Part shown: positions 54,387-63,718 of the stretch, one piece after another | Position numbering within the stretch: the first letter of the stretch is position 1 | Layout of the letters: each line of letters opens with the position of its first letter | Assembly: GCA_026004775.1 (NCBI GenBank) | Contig: BPJU01000016.1 | Coordinates: forward strand, 1-64,000 | DNA from: Pirellulaceae bacterium | Lineage (GTDB): Bacteria; Planctomycetota; Planctomycetia; Pirellulales; Pirellulaceae | Direction of reading: 5' to 3' | Length of the DNA: 64,000 bases | Position numbers and translations under genes: made by a program | The notes under the pieces: generated by a model | Told to the model about the DNA's origin: nothing | The model's input: only the letters and a program-made list of their open reading frames with translations | The model's database searches: none

Positions 54387-55721
54387 ATGTTCGGAATTAT
54401 TCTTCGGGCCAACTTAACCGCGTTGGTCTTGATTTGGTCCTTGACACACTGGGGCGTTTTTAGCGGTTCCACCAGCTTCGGCCAGGAGTCGGAGCACCGA
54501 GTGGTTGACGCCTTGGCGGCAGCTACGGACAGTTGGCTAACGAGCGTCGAGTTTTATTGTACGTTTGAACAATATACAACGACCGCGCAGACGTGGGAAG
54601 CTGCGTTGGCGGGTCAGTATTCTGCTCCCCTTCGGCTAGTGGGCACTGGCGAATATGCCGTTAGCAAAGATTACGTTCGCCACGCACTTCGGATACCTGA
54701 AGCTGAGCTCTCGGGGAAAAGAAACTTGGAAAATATCGCTGGTGGCGTCGGCCAGACCAGCGCCGTTGCGGGCTCTTTCCAACCGCTGGGATTACAATGG
54801 CATGATGCGGCCCGGAACAAGAAAACCAATGTGCGACTCGTATGGCAACCGGGCCGAGCTCGATTCGGCATTTGGCAAGGAGGCCGTGTTTACCTTGGCG
54901 GCGTCAACCAGTCCTTTCAACGCCCGAATCAGGCGGACAGTTCTAGTCTTGCGGCTGGCGGTCAGCCTCGACCACCCCAGAAATTGGCAATGCCTAGGAC
55001 AAGCTTATCCATTCCCGATGAGGCATTGGTAGCGGACGTGCTTACGTCCACATTCATGGCGGCGCCTGTGTTCGTCTGGGGCAGTCCTGTTTTCTCGAAT
55101 GTGGTGAAACACTTCCGAGAACTCGAACGCAATGGGATGGCAATACAATGGGAAATTACAAGGCCAGACAGCAATTCGTGGGATGTTACGATCCAACAGT
55201 CAGGGGTGTCCGATAAGAAAGTGGTGGCTTACACAGCGATTGACGGATTGCCCATGGTGACCCGAGTAGAAACATACCGTGCGGCCGACCCATCGTTGCC
55301 CGATCAGATGCAACGAACTTCTTCCTACTTGTTCGAAAACTTTGTGTCGGTCACCGGCGGGAAGCTAGCCACGGTTGTGCGTCACATGATCGCCTTAGCC
55401 GACGGGCGGGTGCAAGTGACCCTGTGGCGGGCCAGCGGCGTGCGCGCTCCACGCTCGACGGATTTCATTGTGCGCGTTCCGCAACGGGACCGGTTGGAAT
55501 GTGTTAATGTCGGATCCATTCCCAGCGCCGTGGGCGGCGTGCTGGCGTTCGACATCACGAAGATGTCAGCTGCTGATCTATCCTGGGAATGTCAGGCTGG
55601 TATGACCGGATTAGGTGCGACACATCCGAGCGCCCGCCGCTGGTGGCTATGGGTCATCGGAGCCATCGTTGTCGTGAGCCTGGTCGCCTGGGGTGTGTAC
55701 CGCTTTCGGCGCCGCCACTGA
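54387..55721 (+). CDS. Large secreted protein with C-terminal anchor (cassette 2)
   Basis: This 444-residue protein has an N-terminal signal segment (about 8-24), a long extracytoplasmic body and a C-terminal membrane helix (WWLWVIGAIVVVSLVAWGVY) with a basic tail. GGGGGAG eight bases before the ATG at 54387 fixes the start. It opens with a family motif shared by three other genes and several fragments here, VDALAAATDSWLTSVEFYC, and later has HDAARNKKTNVRLVWQPG and DFIVRVPQRDR. The fold is unknown. It lies 73 bases after the Cys-rich gene, so the two are probably co-transcribed. Confidence 0.8.
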   Translation: MFGIILRANLTALVLIWSLTHWGVFSGSTSFGQESEHRVVDALAAATDSWLTSVEFYCTFEQYTTTAQTWEAALAGQYSAPLRLVGTGEYAVSKDYVRHALRIPEAELSGKRNLENIAGGVGQTSAVAGSFQPLGLQWHDAARNKKTNVRLVWQPGRARFGIWQGGRVYLGGVNQSFQRPNQADSSSLAAGGQPRPPQKLAMPRTSLSIPDEALVADVLTSTFMAAPVFVWGSPVFSNVVKHFRELERNGMAIQWEITRPDSNSWDVTIQQSGVSDKKVVAYTAIDGLPMVTRVETYRAADPSLPDQMQRTSSYLFENFVSVTGGKLATVVRHMIALADGRVQVTLWRASGVRAPRSTDFIVRVPQRDRLECVNVGSIPSAVGGVLAFDITKMSAADLSWECQAGMTGLGATHPSARRWWLWVIGAIVVVSLVAWGVYRFRRRH

Positions 55722-56479
55722 GCAGGCACAAGGCGCCTGAGCTGTTTAGCCACCGAGAACACAGAGGGCGCACCGATGCCAGTCGTATCCGCGTGCTTGA
55801 TGCATTTCTGAAGGCTCAACCGCTTACCGGGGAGGAACCGCCGGGAGCTTAGCGCCGCTACATTCCCTAAGGCGGGCCCCATAGCTTAGAGACGCCTATC
55901 CGCTATCACGGTCCTGCCAGGCAACCTCCGGCTTCCGCGCAATTGTGGTGTGACCAGCCACACTGCACGGTAAATTGGGCTGGTTCGTGGCAGGCCGAGA
56001 AACTCGCCAAGAACATTTCGGACGAGTTGGAACTTTCCCAAGTGCCGGTGTATGCTTTTGGTCGCCCGACCAACTGATACATTTTCTGGCTATGCGTGTG
56101 CCCACATCTTCTGCGGTTGAAATACGCACTGCACTCGATGTCTCGCTTGGAGTGCCTCCCTGCAACGAAGCGGAGGCCATTAAACGGGTGGCACCCCAGG
56201 TCCAGCAAGTGCTCGGGCGGGGCTGCGCTCTGGTTTTCGGGCGCCCTGACAAGTAGCCGCAGTAGCTACGCCGCTGCCATGCCCGGTTTATTGACTTGCC
56301 TTTGCTCGCTGCTTGTGCCATTATGTCGCTGCCACTGGATATCTCAAGCGACTCGCGACACCTCGAGGTAGAGCAACGTGGCTGCGAGGGAGTCAGCGAC
56401 TTTCCCAATAGACCAGTACGGCAACTGTCCTTCACAGGTCTAGCGAAACTAGTTTTTACAAACGGAAAGGAACTGTTCC
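55722..56479. other. Spacer with a possible decayed family fragment
   Basis: There is no intact gene. At about 56245-56295 one frame reads VAAVATPLPCPVY, close to the VAAVATLLLCAVY membrane helix of the gene at 62470. This may be the end of another decayed copy of the large secreted protein. The rest shows nothing recognisable. Confidence 0.4.
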
Positions 56480-57155
56480 ATGTGGCTTCTCGTACAGCAG
56501 TCTGAACAACCCATGGGTCAGAGGCCGCCGACCCCACTTCTTATCCGGTGCTGGTGCGCAGAGACTTGTACCGCCTCGATATTTGCTGGAGTTACTGTTG
56601 CCGCGGAGGATGATCCGGAAAAGACAGTCGACGCTTTTGCTGCGGCCATCGACCAGTGGCATCATGATCTGGAATTCTACTGTACTTACACGGTGCCCCG
56701 GGAAGGTCCGGCATCATCGTTCTGGGTCCAACAGGGTCTTTTGCCGGGTCTCGCGAGGACAGCCCCGCAGCAGGTCCCATAAACCAGTATAACCCATGCT
56801 CGCTTTTCGGCGAGGCTCGGCGGCCCAACTATCTCCGTTTTCTACGGCAGGAACAGCGCAGCGGTAAACCGGTTAAGTTTGAAACACGTCGTCCTGACGC
56901 GGATACAATCCTCATTGCTGCCATTTACGAGTTCAATGATCCTTCTATTCAGTCTGCCCTGCGTTTATCATTCGACTTCTGGACTGCGGTCGCGCCTCCG
57001 GTAATACGGCAAGTGAAGGTTTTCCGAATTACCACAAGCGCCGAATCACTCGACTCTGTAACCTTCTATCGCGACTTTGTTCGCGCCGCGGGTGGCTGTG
57101 GCTGTTAGCAATGTTGCTTCTGACCGTAGCGGCCTGGGTAGTCTATCGATGGTAG
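56480..57155 (+). pseudogene. Decayed copy of the large secreted-protein gene
   Basis: The 5' part encodes TVDAFAAAIDQWHHDLEFYCTY, matching the family motif VDALAAATDxWLTxxEFYC; the frame stops at 56782. The 3' end, in another frame, encodes GWLWLLAMLLLTVAAWVVYRW and a stop at 57153-57155, matching the C-terminal helix of the 404-residue protein at 62470. The middle is mostly lost. The gene is broken by frameshifts and a large internal deletion. Confidence 0.75.
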
Positions 57156-57645
57156 CAAGCCAGAATGAACTCAACCGTTTTAACTCGTTAGTTGGGTAGT
57201 TTTCTCAAGAACGGCCCGACACGCACGCGAGACTACCTGTTGTGCCCTGCGAATTCGTCGATCTGCCAGCCTTCCAGCCACGAAGAATCTTGGCCACAGA
57301 GGACTCAGAGGTTACAAGGATGCGCGTTTTACCCGCGAAATGCGCCCAGTCCTGAGGGACGGCTTAAGCGCCGCGGTTTGCGGACATGGTGCCTCCGCTG
57401 GGGGCCACCACATCGCGAAGCCTCGTGACACATTACCTACCGTATTGCAGCCCCCACCTGTGCCCTATGCCCCTCCGAAACGTAACTGCCCCCAAGACGC
57501 CTGCCCACGAACAACCGGCTTGGTCTACTGGGCGTGGCATCTATGCACAGCCGGTAGTAAACTATTTATTACCGAACACCGCACAGCTTCTGCATAAACT
57601 GACTTTTTGTTGGGTAGTTTGGCTTGCGCGTGAGGGCTGGGCGTC
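57156..57645. other. Spacer upstream of glycosyltransferase paralogue 3
   Basis: I see no gene or clear promoter in these 490 bases. Confidence 0.4.
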
Positions 57646-59397
57646 ATGTATGAGAGGCGATTACCCGGATGGGGATGGTTACTCTTGTCCGCCCATGTGT
57701 TCCTGCTGATCTACATTGCCTGGGCGCATTCGCCGGTGCTTAACGAGGAGGAGTATCTTCCGGCGGGAATTTCTCACTGGAAGACGGGTATTTTCGAACC
57801 GAGTTGTCGCAACCCGCCACTATCGCGTCTAGTGGGCGCGTTACCCGTATTACTGTTGCGGCATACATTCCGCCCTGAAACGGTCATTCCCGACCCTGAC
57901 TCAAACTCGGCGATGTTCCTGATGAGCGAGTTCCTAACAGACAACCAAAAGCAGCTCCGATGGTTGTATTTCGTGGGTCGGCTGGGTTGCATTCCGTTTA
58001 GCATTTTGGGAGGGGTCATCTGTTATCGCTGGGCGACAGAACTGTTCGGGCGGTCGGGTGGTGTTGTAGCACTTTTGCTCTGGTGTGTTTCACCGGAAAT
58101 CCTGGCAAACAACGCCCTTATTATGCCTGACAATGTAGCCGCCTCTTTAGGGGTGTGGGCTGCCTATCGCTTTCGCCACTGGCTTCGTGAGCCGCGTTGG
58201 CCCAACAGCTTGTGGGCTGGTGTTGCTCTCGGCTGGACACTGCTCGCAAAAGCCCCCTGGATGGTACTGCTCTTCTTATTTCCTGTTCTTTGGTTACTCA
58301 GCCGTTCGTATCGTGTTGTCCGGCCGGTAAACGCTTTTATACGGGAATTTGGCCAATTAAGTTTGATCTACATTGTCGCCTTCCTGTTGATCAACGCCAC
58401 CTATGGATTTGATGGCTCTTTCCTAATTTTGGGCAAGTATCCATTCCGCAGTTCGATCCTCAGTGGTATACCCAGGCCCAAAGGGGAGGAGGGGCGGCCT
58501 GCGCCGATATCCGGTTTGGGGAACCGTTTTGTCGATTGGCATCTGGGGTGGGTTCCGGTGCCGCTGCCGAAGTTGTATGTCCTGGGAATGGATCTACAGG
58601 CGGTAGCCGTCGAGCGGAGGGCAGAAAAGAATTACCTGTTTGGCCGCTGGAATGAAAACGGCTGGTGGTACTATTATTTCGCGGCTGCCCTGGTGAAATT
58701 CCCCTTGGGAATTTGGGGATTGTCCGCCTTGGCTATCCTCGCAGCGATCTTTACAAGAAGCTTTCGCTGCGGCTGGAAGGAAGAGCTGTGGCTGTTGGCT
58801 CCCGTATTGGTTTGGATGCTTTTCTTGATCGGCACCTCCACGATTAGCCGTCACTTTCGTTATGCACTGCCCGTGCTGCCTTTTCTGTTTATAGCTATAA
58901 GTCGCGTGGCCCGGCCGCCCGTGAACAAATCCGAAAACATCCTCGGTGGGCTCCGCATGGGCATAACTATGAGCCTTTTGTCGGCTACGATTGTAAGCAG
59001 TCTTGCCGTTTATCCTCACAGCATGTCCTATTTCAATGAGGCGGTTGGCGGTCCGAATAACGGATACAAATACTTGCTGGGGTCGAATCTGGATCGCGGC
59101 CAGGACAGGTATTACCTTCAGCGGTGGCAGCGTGCTCACCCGGGCTTGCCGGATTTGCAATCGAGTGACCCATATCTGAGAAACGCATTGGGGCCCACGC
59201 CGCGCAAGAATATCCTGCCCGCCGGGTGGTATGCCGTATCGGTCAATAGTCTTTTGGAGCCTGAATCACCATACCGCGTACTGTGGGGCATGCAACCGGT
59301 CGCACGAGTTGCCTATACCACGTGGATTTACTATGTGCCGCAGGATATCCGGATCGACTCCGTTCTGGATGAATCCCAAAGCACGACGGCCCCCTAG
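57646..59397 (+). CDS. GT-C membrane glycosyltransferase, paralogue 3
   Basis: This 583-residue paralogue is closest to the first copy at 48101. It has HSPVLNEEEYLPAGISHW in the first loop, SCRNPPLSRLVGALPVLL, RHWLREPRWPNSLWAG, STISRHFRYALPVLPF, YPHSMSYFNEAVGGP and AGWYAVSVNSLL. Many membrane helices are present and no break is seen. It ends 33 bases before a secreted-protein fragment. Confidence 0.75.
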   Translation: MYERRLPGWGWLLLSAHVFLLIYIAWAHSPVLNEEEYLPAGISHWKTGIFEPSCRNPPLSRLVGALPVLLLRHTFRPETVIPDPDSNSAMFLMSEFLTDNQKQLRWLYFVGRLGCIPFSILGGVICYRWATELFGRSGGVVALLLWCVSPEILANNALIMPDNVAASLGVWAAYRFRHWLREPRWPNSLWAGVALGWTLLAKAPWMVLLFLFPVLWLLSRSYRVVRPVNAFIREFGQLSLIYIVAFLLINATYGFDGSFLILGKYPFRSSILSGIPRPKGEEGRPAPISGLGNRFVDWHLGWVPVPLPKLYVLGMDLQAVAVERRAEKNYLFGRWNENGWWYYYFAAALVKFPLGIWGLSALAILAAIFTRSFRCGWKEELWLLAPVLVWMLFLIGTSTISRHFRYALPVLPFLFIAISRVARPPVNKSENILGGLRMGITMSLLSATIVSSLAVYPHSMSYFNEAVGGPNNGYKYLLGSNLDRGQDRYYLQRWQRAHPGLPDLQSSDPYLRNALGPTPRKNILPAGWYAVSVNSLLEPESPYRVLWGMQPVARVAYTTWIYYVPQDIRIDSVLDESQSTTAP

Positions 59398-59429
59398 GCT
59401 AAATTCACAGTCGCCGTTCTGCTCGCCCG

Positions 59430-59775
59430 GCAACACGATTCCTGCTGCTGAAGGAATTTTGGTAGGCATAGGGCGGGCATGCGACGTGTGGGCGGCGCGG
59501 CCGAGGATTTCATCGTTAGGGTATCCCAACGTGATCGGGTTCGGTGTGTGCGCAGTTCCTCAATACCGCCGGTTATATCTGGTTATCGCCAGTTCAATAT
59601 CGCTGAAATGTCGCCGGACGACTTCTCTGCGGAGTGCCAACAGACGCCGGCAGCGAAAGCTACAGCACCATCCGCCGGTTGGTGGCCTTGGTTTCTTGCG
59701 TTGACGGTTGTGGCAACAATTATGGCGTGGGCTCTGCTGCGGTGCAGAAAGTTGTCCGTTCGGCGCACAATATGA
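59430..59775 (+). pseudogene. 3' fragment of a large secreted-protein gene
   Basis: From about 59430 to the stop at 59773-59775 the DNA matches the 3' quarter of the gene at 60980: AEDFIVRVSQRDRVRC, SSSIPPVISGYRQFNIAEMS and the anchor WWPWFLALTVVATIMAW. The N-terminal three quarters are absent. The join sits just after the GT-C stop codon, so a deletion or recombination brought the two together. Confidence 0.85.
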
Positions 59776-59934
59776 ACGCCGTTTTTGGTTACCTCAACAA
59801 CCGGATATAGCGGATAGGCTTCAGGCAATGATTCAGAACGTTGCCGCAGCAACGGGATGATCGTGGAAACATGCTCCATCCCCGAGGCCGACTCACTGCA
59901 CTGTGTTGCTCCCCACGCGGTGCCGCCGTTGTAG

Positions 59935-60117
59935 ATGGCTATCGCACGTCGATCCAGCGGCATCGCTTCCGGACCGGCAAGCTGCTTCGATCGCGAAATC
60001 GATGCCCTTGCTGGAGCTACGCAGGCGTGGTTAGACAACAGGGAGTTCTATTGTGCCCTTGAGAAAGATAGTGTGGCAGTGCTGTATAGTGGCGCGGCTG
60101 TCCCCGCCGGCAAACCT
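59935..60117 (+). pseudogene. 5' fragment of a large secreted-protein gene
   Basis: One frame encodes EIDALAGATQAWLDNREFYC, the N-terminal family motif, then runs on for about 20 codons before a family B repeat replaces the rest. Either repeat insertion or recombination at the repeat truncated this copy. Confidence 0.7.
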
Positions 60118-60254
60118 GGCACGGCCCTGTGGGTCACCCAAGATGTTGCTCAAAGCCGGTGCATGAAGCGGGCTGCGCGGCCCCTACTGCCACGGGATGG
60201 AACGCCAACTCCTCACGGGCGAGACGCCCGTGCCACGGCCCTGTGGGTCACCCA
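60118..60254 (+). repeat. Dispersed family B repeat before cassette 3
   Basis: GGCACGGCCCTGTGGGTCACCCA, then AAGCCGGTGCATGAAGC, then GGGATGGAACGCCAACTCCTC with the CACGGGCGAGACGCCCGTGCC palindrome, and a second partial GGCCCTGTGGGTCACCCA. It ends 15 bases before the AT palindrome of promoter 3. Confidence 0.8.
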
Positions 60255-60268
60255 CCACAGGAAAATTT

Positions 60269-60318
60269 GCGAAAAATTTTTGCCCCCCTCTTGACAATCA
60301 ACGCGGAATCGTTAGCTT
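60269..60318 (+). promoter_or_regulatory. Cassette promoter 3 with upstream AT palindrome
   Basis: GCGAAAAATTTTTGC (60269-60283) and a C-run precede TTGACA (60291-60296), a 16-base spacer and TAGCTT (60313-60318). Conserved with the promoters at 20459, 53735 and 63960. Confidence 0.78.
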
Positions 60319-60368
60319 AGGGGGTCATAATCAGGGAGGTGAGTAGTGGTGGTGCGGGGTTGGCGGTG

Positions 60369-60480
60369 CTCACTGCTCACTGCTCACTGCTCACTGCTCA
60401 CTGCTCACTGCTCACTGCTCACTGCTCACTGCTCACTGCTCACTGCTCACTGCTCACTGCTCACTGCTCACTGCTCACTG
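60369..60480 (+). repeat. Heptanucleotide tract (CTCACTG), 16 units
   Basis: Sixteen perfect units lie in the leader of cassette 3. As in cassette 2, a frame from a GTG just after AGGGAG at 60333-60338 runs through the tract and joins the Cys-rich protein in frame. Confidence 0.95.
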
Positions 60481-60524
60481 CGTTACAATTGGTAGGGTAC
60501 GAGATCTTGGTAGGAGGAACGTAT

Positions 60525-60929
60525 ATGGTCCGGCTGCGTTCTGTTGACGTGGTTCTTCTAGTTCTTTGTGCACTACTTGGGGTAGCCACTGTCTACAACC
60601 AGTCGTTTTGTGCCTTGATACTTAGCTGGGGACCGAACCGAGCTATAGAATGTACCTCAGACCGCACATGTTACACATTCAACGGACTCTGCGAGAACAG
60701 CTCCGGCCAGATGGTTCAGTTCGCGTCGTTTGGTGACTTTGAATTGGATTACCACGTATGCCGAAGCGCGCCCCAGACCTGTTACAAGTGTCGTGTGTTG
60801 GATACACGCTCCGCCTGTTTAGTGCGATACTTTTTCCTCGAGCCTTTCTGTAGTGGTAGAGTCGTTTGCACATCCGTGCTCCAGCAAGTGAATGATTGTG
60901 AAACCGATTTCAGCGGTTGTGGTGGCTGA
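60525..60929 (+). CDS. Small Cys-rich membrane protein (cassette 3)
   Basis: This 134-residue homologue of the protein at 53927 has an N-terminal membrane segment (residues 8-23) and an outside part with twelve cysteines, ten at positions shared with its homologue and two extra (TCYKC and a terminal SGCGG). AGGAGG seven bases before the ATG at 60525 fixes the start. It is 50 bases upstream of a large secreted-protein gene. The function is unknown. Confidence 0.82.
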   Translation: MVRLRSVDVVLLVLCALLGVATVYNQSFCALILSWGPNRAIECTSDRTCYTFNGLCENSSGQMVQFASFGDFELDYHVCRSAPQTCYKCRVLDTRSACLVRYFFLEPFCSGRVVCTSVLQQVNDCETDFSGCGG

Positions 60930-60979
60930 AGCTGTTTTAGCCGATGGTACCGACCAACAAATCGAATGGGGGGTGCATC

Positions 60980-62293
60980 ATGACTTACAATTGCCGATGC
61001 GTGGGGTATTACATCTTGAGCCACGTGGTTGTCGTAATCTTGTGGTTGGGGTTGTATCCGTATATTGGTTTGGGACAAAATACCGTCGACCGCGAGCTGG
61101 ACGCGCTGGCAGCAGCCACGGACACATGGCTAACCAACTTGGAATTCTATTGCACGTTTGAACAGTATACAGCGACTGCGGCGACGTGGGACGACGCCCG
61201 AGCCGGGAAATACTTACGACCGCCTGAGCGTGTCTTTGAAGGCATTTGGGCGGTAAGTAAGGAATGCATTCGTCATGCGGCACATCCAACTGCCTCGGAC
61301 TCCAAACCGCCCGCGGGGAACTCGAAGACATCGTCGGAGGGCTTCCGGCCGCTGTCCGTGCAAGACCCCACCCACGACGCAGCCAGGAATCGAAAAACGA
61401 ATGTACGGCTGGTATGGAGGCCGGGCAAGGTGCTGTTTAGCTGGTGGAATGGGGCCGCGGGTTCCTTCTTCGACCGTCTTGCGCTTGGGCCACCGCCAGC
61501 AGTCAGGTCCGCAACAAAAACCGGTACGCCATCCGGCGCGCAGCAGCAAAGTATTTCACTTCCGATGGGAAGTTGGCGCGCACCGGATGTCGCTTTAGTG
61601 GCTGACTTTATGAGCTCGCTATCCATCGTAACGCCGGTGTACGTATGGGGAAATCCGGCTGTTTCCAACTTGATTAGGCATTTCCGGGAATTGGAACGTC
61701 TCGGGGTACCGGTACAGTGGGAAGTCGTTCGACCGGATCATGCTTCATGGGAAGTCCACATAGATTTCGGAAGCGACCGCCGTACCGTCGTCAAATATGT
61801 ACTGGCGAGCGGCTTCCCGACGATATCCGAGGTGGCAATGTATCGTACTGGCGACCAGAAAGACAAGCCACTGGAACTCAGGTGCTTGGATCTGTTCGAA
61901 AACCTCGTGCCCGTTACGGGAGGGAGCTTGGCGACGCAGGTCCGCAGCATGATCCCCACTGTGGATGGAATTATTCTAGTAAGCATATGGCGGGCACGTG
62001 ACGTGCGGGCGCCGCGCGCCGAAGATTTCATCATTAGGGTACCCCAACGTGATCGGATTTGGTGTGTGCGCAGTTCCTCGATACCCCCAGCTATTTCTGG
62101 TTACCGCTCGTTCAATATTGCTGAAATGTCATCAGACGACTTCTCTGCGGAGTGCCAACAGACGCTGGCGGCGAAAGCTGCACCACCATCGAGCGGCTGG
62201 TGGCCTTGGTTTGTTGCGTTGACGGTTGCAGCAACAGTTATGGCGTGGGGCCTGCTGCGATGGAGAAAGTTGTCCGTACGGCGGACAATATGA
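60980..62293 (+). CDS. Large secreted protein with C-terminal anchor (cassette 3a)
   Basis: This 437-residue protein has an N-terminal hydrophobic segment (about 12-29), the family motif LDALAAATDTWLTNLEFYC, an extracytoplasmic body with HDAARNRKTNVRLVWRPG and DFIIRVPQRDRIWC, and a C-terminal helix (WWPWFVALTVAATVMAWGLL) followed by RWRK. GGGGGG upstream of the ATG at 60980 supports the start. It shares the overall fold and motifs with the genes at 54387 and 62470. Confidence 0.8.
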   Translation: MTYNCRCVGYYILSHVVVVILWLGLYPYIGLGQNTVDRELDALAAATDTWLTNLEFYCTFEQYTATAATWDDARAGKYLRPPERVFEGIWAVSKECIRHAAHPTASDSKPPAGNSKTSSEGFRPLSVQDPTHDAARNRKTNVRLVWRPGKVLFSWWNGAAGSFFDRLALGPPPAVRSATKTGTPSGAQQQSISLPMGSWRAPDVALVADFMSSLSIVTPVYVWGNPAVSNLIRHFRELERLGVPVQWEVVRPDHASWEVHIDFGSDRRTVVKYVLASGFPTISEVAMYRTGDQKDKPLELRCLDLFENLVPVTGGSLATQVRSMIPTVDGIILVSIWRARDVRAPRAEDFIIRVPQRDRIWCVRSSSIPPAISGYRSFNIAEMSSDDFSAECQQTLAAKAAPPSSGWWPWFVALTVAATVMAWGLLRWRKLSVRRTI

Positions 62294-62338
62294 ACACCGT
62301 TTTCGGTTTGGGCCTCCGCTCCCTCCGAACCGTACCTT

Positions 62339-62422
62339 ATGGACACGAATTGTGGGGGTTTTACTGTCTGTGAAGAGGCCCAGGAGGTAAACGAATGCGA
62401 AACCGATCTTAGCGGTTGTTGA
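62339..62422 (+). pseudogene. 3' remnant of a Cys-rich gene
   Basis: This short frame ends VNECETDLSGC-stop, matching the C-terminus VNDCETDFSGC of the protein at 60525, preceded by a matching CGGFTVC. About 100 upstream codons are missing. It sits between two large secreted-protein genes exactly where a Cys-rich partner would be expected. Confidence 0.75.
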
Positions 62423-62469
62423 GGGCCGTAACCGCAAAATTTCGCCATGCTTTGCGGGAGTTATTGATT

Positions 62470-63684
62470 ATGGGGCGTGCAGGGTGTCGGACCGCAGCGC
62501 TTTTCTTGTGCGTTTGCTTCTCGGTTGTATCCTTGGCTCGGCAGGTGTGCGTTTATGCCCAATCACGAGATTCCACGATTCGGGAGGTGGATGCTTTGGC
62601 TGCCGCCACCGACACCTGGCTGACGAGTATCGAGTTCTATTGCAGGTTTGAGCAATATTCGGGAACCGCAGCCTCCTGGGACGACGCACTGGCCGAGAAA
62701 TACACAAAACCGTTGCAGTTACGCTGCACGGGCGAGTATGCCGTGAGCAAGGATTGTATTCGCCATGCCGTACGTGATCCCAATGCGCCAAGCCCGTCCG
62801 GGTCACGAAACGCCGCTACCACCAGCGCTCCCCAAAAAACCAGCGGCGGTCTGAAAATCCACGATGCTGCCCGGAACAAAAAAAGCCGTGTCCGTCTGAT
62901 TTGGCAACCCGGAAAGGCTCAATTCTTGCCCTGGATGCCCGACCAGCGGTCGGAACTTGCATTACCCGATGAGGCATTGGTGGCTGACGACGATGTTACC
63001 ATGTTCCTAGCTGCACCAACCTTTGTATGGGGATGGGCAAGGTTTTCTAACTTGCTGAGCCATTATCGTAATCGCGAGCGTCGCGGCCAGACAGTGCGTT
63101 GGGAGGTCATACGGCCAAATCCAGAGACGTGGGAGGTACACATCGGGGACCGCGATGAGCTCAGCCGAACCGTGGCGCTCTATCAGCTCGTTGGGCAATT
63201 TCCGATGCTGACGAAACTAGAAACTCTGCGAAGGCAAGATCCGAACGCTTCGTGGGAACGGAGCTCGATCGCGTTTTATGAAAAACCGGTTCTGGTGACT
63301 GGTGGGCCGATCGCCAGCCAGGTACGCAGTATGTATGTAACTTTAGAAGGAATTTCCGTCCGCCTATGGCGCGCCACGGATTTCCGGGCACCGCGGTCGC
63401 AAGATTTCATCGTACGCGTACCGGCGGATGACCGGATCTATTGTGTCCAGCGTTCTTCGATCCCTTCGGCCGCCGGCGGTTACCGACCGTTCGACATAGC
63501 TCGGATGTCAACCGCCGATCTCTCGTGGGAATGCCGCGTCCCGGGGATTCCTGGGATTCCTGAGGCGGAGTCTGCTAGCAACTACGGGTGGCTATGGCTA
63601 TTAGGAGTAGCCGCAGTGGCTACGCTGCTGCTGTGCGCGGTCTATCGATGGAGGAAAAAAGGACTGAGATGGCGCACTTCCTGA
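62470..63684 (+). CDS. Large secreted protein with C-terminal anchor (cassette 3b)
   Basis: This 404-residue member of the same family has a signal segment (about 8-26, cleavage near VYAQ), EVDALAAATDTWLTSIEFYC, HDAARNKKSRVRLIWQPG, DFIVRVPADDRIYC and a C-terminal helix (YGWLWLLGVAAVATLLLCAV) with a basic tail. GGGAG eight bases before the ATG at 62470 fixes the start. It has lost its Cys-rich partner (only the remnant at 62339 is left) and may be co-transcribed with cassette 3a. Confidence 0.8.
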   Translation: MGRAGCRTAALFLCVCFSVVSLARQVCVYAQSRDSTIREVDALAAATDTWLTSIEFYCRFEQYSGTAASWDDALAEKYTKPLQLRCTGEYAVSKDCIRHAVRDPNAPSPSGSRNAATTSAPQKTSGGLKIHDAARNKKSRVRLIWQPGKAQFLPWMPDQRSELALPDEALVADDDVTMFLAAPTFVWGWARFSNLLSHYRNRERRGQTVRWEVIRPNPETWEVHIGDRDELSRTVALYQLVGQFPMLTKLETLRRQDPNASWERSSIAFYEKPVLVTGGPIASQVRSMYVTLEGISVRLWRATDFRAPRSQDFIVRVPADDRIYCVQRSSIPSAAGGYRPFDIARMSTADLSWECRVPGIPGIPEAESASNYGWLWLLGVAAVATLLLCAVYRWRKKGLRWRTS

Positions 63685-63718
63685 TTTGGCGTGCAACACC
63701 GTTGTCCAGGCGCGGCCC

